Positions 1 through 11,259 of a stretch of DNA of 64,000 nucleotides are shown in pieces. This DNA comes from an uncultured Butyricicoccus sp. (GTDB taxonomy: Bacteria; Bacillota; Clostridia; Oscillospirales; Butyricicoccaceae), in contig CAJFUJ010000061.1 of assembly GCA_904420185.1 (NCBI GenBank), positions 53,017 to 117,016 of the forward strand, read 5' to 3'. Below the pieces are notes generated by a model. That model was not told the origin of the DNA. It saw only the letters and a list, made by a program, of their open reading frames with translations, and made no database searches. The position numbers were made by a program, and so were the translations under genes. Each line of letters opens with the position of its first letter. Positions within the stretch are counted from its first letter, which is position 1.

Positions 1-283
1 CAGACATTGGGCTAACGCCCTCTTTCTCGTACAGTTTGCTGATCTCTTCATTCATTTTCATCTTATTGTTGGCATATTTTTTCTGAATCTGCTGCATTTG
101 CCCTTGCAGGGCAGACATACGCAGCATATTCTTTTTTCCGTGGTAAGAAATCGGCAATATAACGAGCTTTACCAACAGGGCAAACAAAATAATTGCCAAA
201 CCATAGGACTGCACCGAGCCGTAAATCACGTTGAGCAGCATGCCCAGCGGCCGGACAATAATGATACCAAAAATATCACCCAT
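1..283 (-). CDS. yidC: YidC/Oxa1 membrane protein insertase (N-terminal part)
   Basis: Only the first 94 codons are in the window; the gene runs off the left edge. The start at 283 gives MGDIFGIIIVRPLG, followed by a hydrophobic segment and then GKKNMLRMSALQGQMQQIQK, the conserved cytoplasmic region of the YidC/SpoIIIJ family that follows the first core membrane helix. YidC inserts and folds membrane proteins alone or with SecYEG. It is the last visible gene of the rpmH-rnpA-yidD-yidC block, the standard order next to a Firmicute origin. The N-terminus is short with no large periplasmic domain, as expected for a Gram-positive YidC. The family call rests on this segment plus position. Confidence 0.9.
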   Translation of the reverse strand, partial: MGDIFGIIIVRPLGMLLNVIYGSVQSYGLAIILFALLVKLVILPISYHGKKNMLRMSALQGQMQQIQKKYANNKMKMNEEISKLYEKEGVSPMS

Positions 284-378
284 GTGTTTAACTATCCTCC
301 AAAGTTCGCGTTTTCATGCCGTTGCGCGCCCCATAGCTGCGCTTTGGCCGCTTTCCTGCCCCCTTCCGCAGGAGGGAT

Positions 379-591
379 TCAAGGAACCGGGTCATAAACA
401 TCGTGCTTGGAAAATGGGTGGCACCGGCAAATGCGTTTGAAGGCGAGCCAGCCCCCCTTGAAGGCGCCATATTTTTCAATGGCCTCCACCGCATATTGCG
501 AGCAGGTTGGTATATACCGGCATCGCGGCGCCATACACGGCGAAATACATTTTTGATAAAACCGAATTCCCGCTAAAAAAAAGCGTTTCAC
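379..591 (-). CDS. yidD: YidD, membrane protein insertion efficiency factor
   Basis: This 70-residue protein starts at a GTG (591-589) that overlaps the rnpA stop in a GTGA arrangement, so the two are translationally coupled. A longer reading frame upstream is the out-of-frame end of rnpA. Visible family features are the amphipathic start ([17 protein letters not shown]), the cysteine motif [14 protein letters not shown] and the basic stretch KRICRCHPF. YidD is a small membrane-associated protein that helps YidC-dependent insertion. Its place between rnpA and yidC is the conserved one. The length fits the family's 70-85 residues. Confidence 0.93.
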   Translation of the reverse strand: MKRFFLAGIRFYQKCISPCMAPRCRYIPTCSQYAVEAIEKYGAFKGGWLAFKRICRCHPFSKHDVYDPVP

Positions 592-947
592 GCTTTTTCG
601 CCTCCATTTTCCGAACAGACAAGACCCAATTTTTTCATTGCGCGCAACAGTTCGCGCTCTGTACGTGCACAATTCGCACCTACCATACGCACACGTGCAA
701 CCAAAATCAGGTCATAACCCGTTATGATTTCATCTTCATGCAGACGGTATGCTTCCCGGAGCAAGCGCTTGATGCGATTACGCGTCACCGCTCCTCCCAG
801 CTTTGGACTCACCGTCAGCCCAATGCGGCTGAATGAACGACGGTTTTTCAGCGCATATACCACTAAAAAAGGTGTAGCAGCCGATTTACCACGCCGATAC
901 AGCCGGCGGAATTCATAATTTTGTTTGATACGATAGGTATGCTTCAT
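588..947 (-). CDS. rnpA: Ribonuclease P protein component
   Basis: This 119-residue basic protein is the protein subunit of RNase P, which trims 5' leaders from precursor tRNAs. The family's RNR signature is visible as [13 protein letters not shown] at about residues 57-69, preceded by [17 protein letters not shown]. The N-terminus [15 protein letters not shown] is also typical. It lies 271 bases after rpmH, with a rho-independent terminator between them, so rnpA probably receives only part of the rpmH transcription. The end overlaps yidD by a GTGA junction. Confidence 0.96.
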   Translation of the reverse strand: MKHTYRIKQNYEFRRLYRRGKSAATPFLVVYALKNRRSFSRIGLTVSPKLGGAVTRNRIKRLLREAYRLHEDEIITGYDLILVARVRMVGANCARTERELLRAMKKLGLVCSENGGEKA

Positions 948-1057
948 AAAAAGGCGTTCCTAATATCCAAAAAAGAGAAGAACCATTTTCTCCGATGCCC
1001 GGGAGACCGGCCTACTCGCTTACCGCAAACACAATTCAAATACTTTTTGCGGTCTAT

Positions 1058-1104
1058 CCGGCAGGTTTTTCTATTTGGATCTTCTACCCTGCCGGACCGA
1101 ATTG
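1058..1104. repeat. Inverted repeat in the rpmH-rnpA spacer
   Basis: TCCGGCAGG and CCTGCCGGA form a 9-bp inverted repeat around a loop of roughly 20 nt within the 271-bp spacer. No U-tract follows on the minus strand. It may be an RNA processing or stability structure in the rnpA leader. The rest of this spacer shows no gene. Confidence 0.4.
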
Positions 1105-1138
1105 TATCGCATAGAAAATCCAAACCAAAAAATCTTTT

Positions 1139-1167
1139 AAAAAAGGGGCCGCGAAACCGACGGCCCC
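1139..1167 (-). terminator. Terminator between rpmH and rnpA
   Basis: On the minus strand, GGGGCCG (1167-1161) pairs with CGGCCCC (1151-1145), followed by six U (1144-1139). It lies downstream of rpmH and upstream of rnpA, so it is likely a partial terminator that sets the L34 to RNase P protein ratio. Confidence 0.75.
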
Positions 1168-1218
1168 ATATAAAATTCCGGCAAAGCCGGAAAGCGCAAA
1201 ACATCTAACACCTACGGT

Positions 1219-1353
1219 TTAGTGGGTCAGACGTGCGCGGCCCTTCGCACGGCGACGAGCCAGCACTTTACGGCCGTTCGAAGTCGACATTCTCTTGCGG
1301 AAGCCATGCTCCTTGCTACGCTGACGCTTCTTGGGCTGATAGGTTCTCAGCAT
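1219..1353 (-). CDS. rpmH: 50S ribosomal protein L34
   Basis: A 44-residue, very basic protein that is too short for ordinary ORF lists. It begins [20 protein letters not shown], continues with [18 protein letters not shown] and ends RARLTH, matching the L34 family along its full length. L34 is a late-assembly protein of the large ribosomal subunit. It is the first gene leftward from the origin, as in most bacteria, and has a strong promoter at 1478-1507. Confidence 0.98.
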   Translation of the reverse strand: MLRTYQPKKRQRSKEHGFRKRMSTSNGRKVLARRRAKGRARLTH

Positions 1354-1477
1354 TTCTTTAGCACCTCCTACTGCATCTTAAATCAATGGGCACCGGCACA
1401 GGTCCAAACCGCCATTGTATATGCTAGCTATTTAGGCATATGCCGCTGCCTGTCCAATGCAATCTGAATCAGTATTT

Positions 1478-1507
1478 ATTATAGGCACAAACCGACAGCC
1501 ATGTCAA
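1478..1507 (-). promoter_or_regulatory. Sigma-A promoter of the rpmH operon
   Basis: On the minus strand, TTGACA (1507-1502) and TATAAT (1483-1478) are separated by 18 bp, upstream of rpmH. Both hexamers match consensus exactly, as expected for a ribosomal protein promoter. Confidence 0.85.
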
Positions 1508-1540
1508 GGAGTTTTTCCCTTTCCCTTAAAAATTTTCGGT

Positions 1541-1742
1541 TCATCCACACCCTCGACAATTTCAGATTTATCCACAGGTTTTCCAAGATTAAACTAGCTA
1601 CTCCTTTTTAGTTCACAAGAAATTGTATGGATAATTCGCAAATATTGCGTATATATCGCATTTATCTGGCGATAAAATATACAAAAATCAATTTTTCTCT
1701 CCAAATATTTTATCTTGCATTCTGTGCATAGCTTGTGGAAAA
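1541..1742 (+). other. oriC: Upstream origin subregion with DnaA boxes
   Basis: The rpmH-dnaA spacer (1354-1838) carries one perfect DnaA box, TTATCCACA, at 1568-1576. Single-mismatch boxes lie at 1541-1549 (TCATCCACA), 1626-1634 (TATGGATAA, reverse orientation) and 1734-1742 (TGTGGAAAA, reverse). The stretch between 1590 and 1720 is very AT-rich. This resembles the dnaA-upstream box cluster of bipartite Firmicute origins. No other gene is visible in this spacer. Confidence 0.7.
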
Positions 1743-1767
1743 CTTGCGTTCAATCGCCGAATTTTCG

Positions 1768-1796
1768 TTGAAAGGTAGAGGGCAGTGTGCTATGAT
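1768..1796 (+). promoter_or_regulatory. dnaA promoter
   Basis: TTGAAA (1768-1773) and TATGAT (1791-1796) with a 17-bp spacer, ending 42 bp before the dnaA start. A reverse DnaA-like box (1734-1742) lies just upstream, consistent with autoregulation by DnaA. Autoregulation is inferred. Confidence 0.75.
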
Positions 1797-1838
1797 GGAA
1801 TATGAACAGCACTCGGTAAAAGAGGAGAGAACGAAACT

Positions 1839-3134
1839 ATGAACGGTCCCAACGACGTCCTTAAAATGGCGCTGTCCCATATGGAAAAAACCATCAGTCC
1901 GGTTACGCTATCCGCCTGGTTTGACGATACAGAAGTTGTCTCTCTAACTGGCGATCAGATCACCCTGCGCGCATCCGGTCAATTTAAAAAGGAAATTATC
2001 GAAAGCCGCTTCATCGGTCCCCTATCCGAAGCGATCTCACAAATTTTAGGCGGAAATATCCAGATCCGTATCATTGTAGGCGACGAACTGCCCGCTGATA
2101 ACACACTGATCGGCCTATCCTTCGACGATGAATACACCTTTGAACATTTTATCGTCGGCTCCTCTAACAAATTTGCACATGCTGCTGCCATTGCAGTGGC
2201 CAATAATCCCGCTGAAAATTACAATCCTCTCTTTATTTATGGGCAGTCCGGTCTCGGTAAAACCCATCTATTACATGCAATCGGCAATGTGATCCACCAA
2301 AACCACCCCAATTTCCGCATTATTTACGTGAAAGGTGAAGACTTTACCAACGAACTCGTCACCGCCTTACAAGAAGGTGAAGTTCCTGCTTTTCGCGGCA
2401 AATACCGCATGGCCGACCTACTACTAATCGATGATGTCCAATTCATTGCCGGCAAGGAGCGCACCCAGGAAGAATTTTTCCATACCTTCAACGCACTCTA
2501 TGAATCGGGAAAACAAATCGTCCTCACTTCCGACCGGCCGCCAAAAGAAATGAACACTCTAGAAGATCGCATGAAAACCCGTTTCGAATGGGGCCTGCTC
2601 GCTGATATCCAGCCGCCCGACCTAGAAACCCGCCTAGCCATTATCGCATCCAAAGCGCTCAAACTCGGTTTTGAGCTCCCACGCGATATTATGTACCAAA
2701 TCGCAGAAAATCTACAATCCAACGTCCGCCAACTGGAGGGAACAGTAAAAAAAATCAAGGCAAAACACGAGCTCAATGGAGAGCCTATTACAACAGCTAT
2801 GGTTGAAAATGTGATTGAAGAGGTCAAATCCATCAATCCCGGCCTCAACCCCACCCCAGACATGATCCTCAAAACGGTTGCCATCTTTTATTCCATGCCA
2901 GTCGACCAAATCCTGGCCAACAAGCGTTCAAAAGACACCGTCCGTCCCCGCCAAATGGCAATGTATCTTATTCGAAAACTCACCAACTATTCTCTACCAG
3001 AAATCGGTAAAGTTTTTAACCGCGACCACACAACCGTTATGCACGCCTGCAATAAAATCGAGGACGAACGAAAAATCAACCCAGAAACCGATGATATCAT
3101 CCGTACCCTCATCGAAAACATTCAAAATCTATAA
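1839..3134 (+). CDS. dnaA: Chromosomal replication initiator DnaA
   Basis: This 431-residue AAA+ initiator binds DnaA boxes and opens the origin. It shows the Walker A motif GQSGLGKT at residues 135-142, Walker B around LLLIDDVQF, and the C-terminal helix-turn-helix signature FNRDHTTVMHACNKI near residue 395. The N-terminal domain I begins at once and the domain II linker is short, which explains a length slightly under the usual 440-460. A GAGGAGAG ribosome site lies just upstream of the ATG. Flanking oriC elements on both sides fit its role. Confidence 0.98.
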   Translation: MNGPNDVLKMALSHMEKTISPVTLSAWFDDTEVVSLTGDQITLRASGQFKKEIIESRFIGPLSEAISQILGGNIQIRIIVGDELPADNTLIGLSFDDEYTFEHFIVGSSNKFAHAAAIAVANNPAENYNPLFIYGQSGLGKTHLLHAIGNVIHQNHPNFRIIYVKGEDFTNELVTALQEGEVPAFRGKYRMADLLLIDDVQFIAGKERTQEEFFHTFNALYESGKQIVLTSDRPPKEMNTLEDRMKTRFEWGLLADIQPPDLETRLAIIASKALKLGFELPRDIMYQIAENLQSNVRQLEGTVKKIKAKHELNGEPITTAMVENVIEEVKSINPGLNPTPDMILKTVAIFYSMPVDQILANKRSKDTVRPRQMAMYLIRKLTNYSLPEIGKVFNRDHTTVMHACNKIEDERKINPETDDIIRTLIENIQNL

Positions 3135-3245
3135 CCATATAAAGGATTTGCAAGATTTCCTGCAAATCCAATAAGGGCTTCCCAAATCAAAACGTAACAA
3201 AATGTTTCACAACAACACCCTTACACCCTCCCCACCCCTGCAAAC

Positions 3246-3440
3246 TTATCCACATTCCTCCTGTGGAATCCACAAGAACAACCTGTGGACAAAAAATACA
3301 AAATCCAAACACCCAAAACTTATACCACTGCCCCCACAATCCCCTGTGGATAAAAAAATTCCCGGCAGCTCGAGTAAAAACCATGTTATCCACAGTTTCC
3401 CCACTACTACTACTACTACTATAATTCTATTCTCTATTTA
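3246..3440 (+). other. oriC: Replication origin with DnaA boxes and DnaA-trio element
   Basis: The dnaA-dnaN spacer (3135-3517) holds perfect DnaA boxes at 3246-3254 (forward), 3345-3353 (reverse TGTGGATAA) and 3386-3394 (forward), plus a near-match at 3284-3292 (TGTGGACAA). The last box is followed by an 8-nt spacer GTTTCCCC (3395-3402) and then six ACT/CTA triplets (3403-3420) running into AT-rich sequence. This order (box, GC-rich spacer, 3-nt repeats) is the basal unwinding system described for Bacillus subtilis oriC, where DnaA binds single-stranded trios. Unwinding is predicted just right of 3403. Confidence 0.88.
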
Positions 3441-3517
3441 TTCATACCCTATTCCCCGGGAAACACGGCAAAAAATCAAACATACGCTGTGTATACAAAG
3501 AAAGGAACAAATCCATT

Positions 3518-4630
3518 ATGAAATTCTCCTGTGAGAAATCGACTTTAATCGACGCAATCTCTATTGCTTCTCGTGCAGTTTCTTCAAAATCAACCATTGC
3601 CTTACTAGAAGGCTTACGCATCACCGCCGCAGACCAACTGACCCTAGCCGGCTATGATCTATCCATCGGAATTCGCACCAGTGTCGATGCTGATATTATC
3701 GAAGCTGGCGAAATCGTATTAAGTGCAAAATTGTTTGGTGAGATCGTCCGTAAACTCCCCAATGACATTGTCTATGTGGAAACCGACGAAAAAATGCTTA
3801 CCACCATCAAATGCGGACGCGCAGTATTCAATCTTGTCGCCTCTGCATCCGACGATTTTCCGCAAATGCCCGAAGTAGATTGCACAAAAGAAATCTCTAT
3901 GCCACAAAAAACTCTGAAATCTATGATTTCTCAAACCATTTTTGCAGTTTCTGATAATGAAGCAAAACCTATTCACACAGGTTGCCTATTTGAAACCGAG
4001 GGAAATCAACTTCATGTCGTTGCAGTAGATGGATACCGGTTATCTGTCAGACGTGAATTATTAGAAAATATGCCAGAAGAAGATATGAAATTTGTCGTTC
4101 CTGGCACAGCATTACGGGAAATTGAACGAATCTTAGCCGACGATGAACAGAAAACAGTATCGATTTATCCAGATGAAAAACATATTTTGTTCCAGTTTGG
4201 ATCTACCATCTTGATTACACGCTTGATTGACGGCGAATTTCTCAACTATCGTTCCGCAATTCCGCACGAATTCAATCATATCGTGCCAATCAACACCCGA
4301 GAAATGATCGAATGTATCGAACGTGTCTCCCTTATTGTATCAGAAAAGTTAAAAAATCCGGTACGCATGACCTTCGACGGACCGGTTGTTAAAATGAGCT
4401 GTATTACAGCAGTTGGAAAATCCTATGACGAATGCCCCCTAAATGAACCAGTGGAAGGATTAGAGATTGGATTCAACAACCGATATCTTTTGGACGCTTT
4501 ACGTGCTTGTACCGACGAACAAGTCATTTTATCCCTGAAGGGTTCGCTCAATCCATTGGTTCTAACACCAACCGAAGGCGATAAGTTTACCTATTTGGTG
4601 TTGCCCGTGCGGCTTAAATCGGGGGAATAA
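3518..4630 (+). CDS. dnaN: DNA polymerase III beta clamp
   Basis: A 370-residue sliding clamp that tethers the replicative polymerase and other repair proteins to DNA. The sequence follows the family from MKFSCEKSTLIDAISIASRA at the start to TYLVLPVRL near the end, and the length is normal. The ribosome site is AAAGGAAC about 10 nt upstream of the ATG. It follows the origin and is followed, one base after its stop, by the S4 protein, so these two form a short operon ended by the hairpin at 4941-4979. Confidence 0.97.
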   Translation: MKFSCEKSTLIDAISIASRAVSSKSTIALLEGLRITAADQLTLAGYDLSIGIRTSVDADIIEAGEIVLSAKLFGEIVRKLPNDIVYVETDEKMLTTIKCGRAVFNLVASASDDFPQMPEVDCTKEISMPQKTLKSMISQTIFAVSDNEAKPIHTGCLFETEGNQLHVVAVDGYRLSVRRELLENMPEEDMKFVVPGTALREIERILADDEQKTVSIYPDEKHILFQFGSTILITRLIDGEFLNYRSAIPHEFNHIVPINTREMIECIERVSLIVSEKLKNPVRMTFDGPVVKMSCITAVGKSYDECPLNEPVEGLEIGFNNRYLLDALRACTDEQVILSLKGSLNPLVLTPTEGDKFTYLVLPVRLKSGE

Positions 4631-4631
4631 C

Positions 4632-4841
4632 ATGCAGAAAATTCAGATTTCCGGCGATTTTATCAAATTAGATTCGCTTTTAAAGTATGCAAATATGGTT
4701 TCATCGGGTGGAGAAGCAAAATTGCGCATTGCAGCAGGTGAAGTTTTCGTGAATGATGCACCGTGTACAATGCGTGGAAAAAAACTTTACGAAGGTGATC
4801 GGGTAGAACTCGATGGAATCTGTGTAGAGATCGCAAAGTAA
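4632..4841 (+). CDS. rlbA: S4-domain RNA-binding protein (YaaA/RlbA type)
   Basis: A 69-residue protein made of a single S4 RNA-binding fold: residues 10-35 (FIKLDSLLKYANMVSSGGEA) and then AAGEVFVNDAPCTMRGKKL. It lies between dnaN and recF as in Bacillus, where the equivalent protein YaaA/RlbA has been linked to ribosome biogenesis. Its ribosome site (GGGGGAA) lies inside the end of dnaN and the ATG is 1 base after the dnaN stop, so it depends on dnaN translation. Confidence 0.88.
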   Translation: MQKIQISGDFIKLDSLLKYANMVSSGGEAKLRIAAGEVFVNDAPCTMRGKKLYEGDRVELDGICVEIAK

Positions 4842-4869
4842 ATTGAAAATCGACGAAAACCCCTGGGAA

Positions 4870-4885
4870 TGTTTCATGTGAAACA
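4870..4885. other. parS: parS-like chromosome partition site
   Basis: TGTTTCATGTGAAACA is a 16-bp sequence differing by one central base from the parS palindrome TGTTTCACGTGAAACA bound by ParB/Spo0J. It lies in the rlbA-recF spacer, 1.5 kb from the origin, where parS sites are expected. parA/parB are not in the window. The mismatch breaks the perfect palindrome, so affinity may be reduced. Confidence 0.7.
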
Positions 4886-4940
4886 AAAAAAGATTACAAA
4901 CTGTAATATCAAAACCTGTCCGCAAGTCATGGACAAAATC

Positions 4941-4992
4941 AAACGCAGAGCTACACGAAACATTTGTAGCTCTGCGTTTGCGGCCTTTTTTG
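4941..4992 (+). terminator. Terminator after the dnaN-rlbA operon
   Basis: A perfect 15-bp stem (4941-4955 with 4965-4979) and 9-nt loop, followed by GCGGCC and a run of six T. It separates dnaN-rlbA from recF. Confidence 0.8.
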
Positions 4993-5025
4993 GACATACA
5001 CCTATGAGTCAATGGATGAATATTT

Positions 5026-6147
5026 ATGAAGATTAATCGCATACAATTACAAAATTTTCGCAATTATGCGGCTGAAGAATTTTGCTTTCTGCCAGGCGTC
5101 AATATCATCAGTGGCGAAAATGCCCAGGGAAAAACCAATCTGCTTGAAGCTGCTGCTGCTCTGTCTACCATGCGGCTGTTCCGTACCGGGCAGAAAAAAG
5201 AGGGATTGCGGTTTGGTGTGCAGTCAGGTAAGATCTTAGGCGAATTTGAGGCGGAAAATCGGGATTTTACAGTGGAGATCCGCCTTTTTCAAAAAAAAGC
5301 AGCCGAGGTTTGGCGCAGCGGTGTGCGAATGAAACGGCAAAGTGATGCAAAGGGCATTTTAAAAACCGTTCTGTTCTGTCCGGATGATCTTTATCTGATA
5401 AGAGCAGGTGCAGCAGCACGGAGACGGTTTCTAGATACTGCCCTGTGTCAGTTGCGGCCGAATTATGACCGGGTCCTCAATGAATATGAGAGAGTACTTG
5501 CCCATAAAAATCGTATTTTAAAAGATAGCATAGAAAAACCAGCGCTTTTGGATGTGCTGGACGATTTTTCTCTGCGCTTGGCACGGTTAGGTGCAATTCT
5601 GATCCGATACCGGGCGTACTATATCCGAAAGCTGTCGGAAAAGGCTGCGCAAGTGCATCAGGAAGCCGCACCGCAAGAGCATTTAGGGATCGTTTACAAA
5701 ACAGTATCCAGCGTCCAAGATCCATTTGCAACAGCGGCGCAAATTGAAAAGGACCTCATCACCCATGTGATGGGTCACCGGCGGTTTGAGCTTGCCGCAG
5801 CCAGTTGTCTGTCTGGACCACACAAAGATGACCTGGACATTACCATTAACGGGGTTTCTGCCTCTTCTTTTGGTTCACAAGGACAAGTGCGGACTTGTGC
5901 ACTGGCCCTCAAACTGGCCGAACGAGAGATGTTCTTTGAAGATAGCGGTGAATATCCGGTGTTGCTACTCGATGACGTTTTATCTGAACTAGACCGTAAA
6001 CGGCAGGATTTTGTGTTAAACCGCATCAAAACAGGACAGGTCCTGCTCACCTGCTGTGAAGAAGACGCAGCTGAAAAAATAAAAGCAGGTAAGGTTTTTT
6101 TTCTGCAAAACGGAAAAATTCTCAAGGAGTATGTGGCAGGTGACTAA
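5026..6147 (+). CDS. recF: DNA replication and repair protein RecF
   Basis: A 373-residue SMC-like ATPase that loads RecA at gaps with RecO and RecR. Walker A is GENAQGKT at residues 30-37, the ABC-type signature region is around LSGPHKDDLDI, and Walker B is VLLLDDVLSELD. The length matches the family (about 360-375). It follows the parS-like site and the dnaN-rlbA terminator, so it probably has its own promoter in the 184-bp spacer, which I could not define. Confidence 0.97.
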   Translation: MKINRIQLQNFRNYAAEEFCFLPGVNIISGENAQGKTNLLEAAAALSTMRLFRTGQKKEGLRFGVQSGKILGEFEAENRDFTVEIRLFQKKAAEVWRSGVRMKRQSDAKGILKTVLFCPDDLYLIRAGAAARRRFLDTALCQLRPNYDRVLNEYERVLAHKNRILKDSIEKPALLDVLDDFSLRLARLGAILIRYRAYYIRKLSEKAAQVHQEAAPQEHLGIVYKTVSSVQDPFATAAQIEKDLITHVMGHRRFELAAASCLSGPHKDDLDITINGVSASSFGSQGQVRTCALALKLAEREMFFEDSGEYPVLLLDDVLSELDRKRQDFVLNRIKTGQVLLTCCEEDAAEKIKAGKVFFLQNGKILKEYVAGD

Positions 6148-6251
6148 GCAAGTGTCTATTTATACAGTTTTTTGGCTGGTTTGAAGACGGAATTAGTCAT
6201 TTTGAACGGCAAAAACTTTATTTTTTCACAGACAAAACGGCTAAAAAGTGG

Positions 6252-6257
6252 TATAAT
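6252..6257 (+). promoter_or_regulatory. Likely -10 element of the remB-gyrB-gyrA promoter
   Basis: A perfect TATAAT 56 bp before remB. No convincing -35 lies 17 bp upstream; TTCACA is 21 bp away. The promoter is weak or needs an activator. Confidence 0.45.
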
Positions 6258-6312
6258 ATGAATAGAAGCTGGGTCGGCAAAACCACTGGAGAAGGGCGGA
6301 AAAAAATAAGCC

Positions 6313-8567
<2,255 letters not shown>

Positions 8568-8650
8568 CGGGCTTGGGAATACAAACCAAAATTTTCAGTT
8601 TGCAAAATGCATGATTCCCGGCAGTCCAAGTCCTCTTTTGGAGGGAAAGA

Positions 8651-11203
8651 ATGAGTCAAGAATACGAAAATCAAAAAATTATCCAAGTGGAGCTTTATCA
8701 GGAGATGAAGAGCTCCTATATCGACTATGCGATGAGCGTCATTGTGGCCCGCGCGCTGCCCGACGTGCGCGATGGCTTGAAACCGGTGCACCGCCGCATC
8801 CTGTACGCGATGTTCGAAGACGGCCTGACATCGGACAAGCCCTACCGCAAGTCAGCGACCACGGTCGGCAATGTGCTCGGCCGGTACCATCCGCACGGCG
8901 ATGCTTCGGTGTATGACGCGCTGGTGCGCCTGGCCCAGCCTTTTTCGCTGCGCTATCCCCTCATCGACGGCCATGGCAACTTTGGCTCGATTGACGGTGA
9001 CCCTCCGGCGGCTTACCGCTATACCGAGGCCCGCATGGCCAAAATTGCCAACCATATGCTGGCCGATATCAAAAAGGATACGGTCACCTTTCAGCCCAAC
9101 TTCGATGAAGAACGCAAAGAGCCGGTAGTCCTGCCTTCGCGGTTTCCCTGCCTGCTGGTCAACGGCTCTTCGGGCATCGCAGTCGGTATGGCCACCAACA
9201 TCCCACCCCACAACCTCACCGAGGTGATCGACGGGGTGTGCTATGTCATCGACCACCCCGAAGCCGACCTAGACGAGTTGCTCGCCATTATCAAGGGACC
9301 GGACTTCCCAACCGGCGGCATCATCATGGGCCGTGCCGGGATGCGTGCTGCTTATGCCACCGGCCGCGGCAAGATCAAAGTGCGCGGCCGCTGCACCATT
9401 GAGGAGACCGAAAATGGCCGCAGCCAGATTGTCATCACCGAAATTCCCTACATGGTCAATAAAGCCCGCTTGGTCGAGTCCATGGCCAACTTGGTCAAGG
9501 ACAAGCGGGTGGACGGAATTTCCAACATCATGGACCACTCCTCCCGCGAAGGGATGCGCATTGTCATCGACATCAAGCGCGACGCCAATGCCCAGGTGGT
9601 CTTGAACCAGCTGTATAACTATACCCAGTTGCAGGATACCTGCTCGATGATTTTGCTCGCACTCATCCCTTCCCCGTCCAATCCGGACCGGGTGCAGCCG
9701 CGCGTGCTGACCCTGCGAGAAATCATCGATTACTATATCGACTTCCAAAAAGACGTCATCGCCCGCCGCACCCGCTTTGACCTGGCCAAAGCCCAGGCGC
9801 GTGCGCACATCCTGGAGGGTCTCAAGGTCGCCACCGACCAGGATAATATCGATCGGATCATTGCCATCATCCGTGCCTCCAAGAACGAAGCAGAGGCCAA
9901 GGAAAACCTGTGTAAGGAGCCGTTTTGGATCGATCAGATCGCATTGCTGGGCATTGTGGACGGGTCAGAGCATTTTGAATTCCACCTGGACGATGCCCAG
10001 GCCCAGGCGATTGTCGATATGCGTTTGGGTCGCCTGTCCGGCCTGGAGCAGCAAAAGCTCAACGACGAATACCAAGAGCTGGAGAGCAAGATCGCCAGCT
10101 TTATGGACATCCTGTCCAGCGACCGCAAGATGCTGGATGTTGTCAAAAAAGAGATGCAGGAAATCAAAAACGCCTACGGGGATGAACGCCGCACCGAAAT
10201 CGCCAACGTGGCCGACGAGATTGACATTGAAGATTTGATTGAGGAAGAGGACTGCACTTATACCCTCACCCACCTCAATTACATCAAGCGCATCCCGACT
10301 TCGGCCTACCGGGCGCAAAACCGCGGCGGCCGCGGCGTCAACGCCATGTCCACCCGGGAGGAGGACTTCACCCGCGGGCTGTTTACCGCCTCCACCCACG
10401 ACACCCTGCTGTTCTTCACCACCCAGGGCAAGGTGTACAAGCTCAAGGGCTACCAGGTACCCGAGGCCGGCCGGGCCGCAAAAGGTACCAACATCGTCAA
10501 CCTGCTCGAGCTGGATACCGACGAAAAGGTCACCGCCATGTTCCCCATCCGGGAATTTTCCGACGATAAATACATGGTCTTTGTCACCCGCATGGGCACC
10601 ATTAAGCGTGTGGTTCTCAGCGACTTGCAAAATATCCGCAAAGGCGGTTTACGCGCGCTGAATTTGAACGAGGGCGATGTTGTGGTCGATGTGCGGTTGA
10701 CAGGCGGGGATGAAAATATCCTTATCGCTACCCATGAGGGCAAGGCCATTGCGTTTGCCGAATCCGAAGTGCGCGCCATGGGCCGCACAGCGGTCGGTGT
10801 GCGCGGCATCCGCTTGAACGAAGGCGATTATGTCGTAGGCGCAGCAAGGGCGCGTAAGGGCGCACAGGTGCTGTCTATCACCGAAAACGGCTACGGCAAG
10901 CGCACTGCCGTGGAGGAGTTTACCGTCCACCACCGCGGCGGCAGCGGGATTACCCTGCACAACCTGACCGAAAAGACCGGCTTAGTGGCTGGCATCGCGG
11001 TGGTAGATAGCGACAATGACATTATGATTATCACTGACGATGGCGTCATCATCCGCACGCCAGTTGATCAAATCCGTGAATGCGGCCGGTCAAGCCAAGG
11101 TGTCATTGTCATGCGTACCAACGACGATGTCAAGGTGATCTCCATTGTCCGGACCGACCATGAAGAAGATGAGACCGGAGAAGAAACTGCCGATCCCACT
11201 TAA
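8651..11203 (+). CDS. gyrA: DNA gyrase subunit A
   Basis: An 850-residue cleavage subunit. The catalytic tyrosine lies in [10 protein letters not shown] near residue 122, and the gyrase-specific GyrA box is QNRGGRG near residue 554, which separates it from ParC. The C-terminal beta-pinwheel follows and ends with an acidic tail. In the quinolone-determining region the sequence is [10 protein letters not shown], placing alanine where Escherichia coli has Ser83. It follows gyrB by 83 bp with ribosome site GGAGGGAA and ends at a strong bidirectional terminator. Confidence 0.98.
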   Translation: MSQEYENQKIIQVELYQEMKSSYIDYAMSVIVARALPDVRDGLKPVHRRILYAMFEDGLTSDKPYRKSATTVGNVLGRYHPHGDASVYDALVRLAQPFSLRYPLIDGHGNFGSIDGDPPAAYRYTEARMAKIANHMLADIKKDTVTFQPNFDEERKEPVVLPSRFPCLLVNGSSGIAVGMATNIPPHNLTEVIDGVCYVIDHPEADLDELLAIIKGPDFPTGGIIMGRAGMRAAYATGRGKIKVRGRCTIEETENGRSQIVITEIPYMVNKARLVESMANLVKDKRVDGISNIMDHSSREGMRIVIDIKRDANAQVVLNQLYNYTQLQDTCSMILLALIPSPSNPDRVQPRVLTLREIIDYYIDFQKDVIARRTRFDLAKAQARAHILEGLKVATDQDNIDRIIAIIRASKNEAEAKENLCKEPFWIDQIALLGIVDGSEHFEFHLDDAQAQAIVDMRLGRLSGLEQQKLNDEYQELESKIASFMDILSSDRKMLDVVKKEMQEIKNAYGDERRTEIANVADEIDIEDLIEEEDCTYTLTHLNYIKRIPTSAYRAQNRGGRGVNAMSTREEDFTRGLFTASTHDTLLFFTTQGKVYKLKGYQVPEAGRAAKGTNIVNLLELDTDEKVTAMFPIREFSDDKYMVFVTRMGTIKRVVLSDLQNIRKGGLRALNLNEGDVVVDVRLTGGDENILIATHEGKAIAFAESEVRAMGRTAVGVRGIRLNEGDYVVGAARARKGAQVLSITENGYGKRTAVEEFTVHHRGGSGITLHNLTEKTGLVAGIAVVDSDNDIMIITDDGVIIRTPVDQIRECGRSSQGVIVMRTNDDVKVISIVRTDHEEDETGEETADPT

Positions 11204-11220
11204 ACCACTCAAACAAAAGA

Positions 11221-11256
11221 AAATGCCGCAGATTGTTTGAAATCTGCGGCATTTTT
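11221..11256 (+). terminator. Bidirectional terminator between gyrA and the L,D-transpeptidase
   Basis: A 14-bp stem (11221-11234 with 11241-11254), 6-nt loop, then T-rich sequence. On the minus strand the same hairpin is followed by TTTTCTTTT, so it serves both convergent genes. Confidence 0.88.
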
Positions 11257-11259
11257 GTA

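Noticed and set aside
944..1204. An 86-codon leftward frame in the rpmH-rnpA spacer
   Set aside because: It overlaps the terminator and inverted repeat, and the composition is not protein-like.
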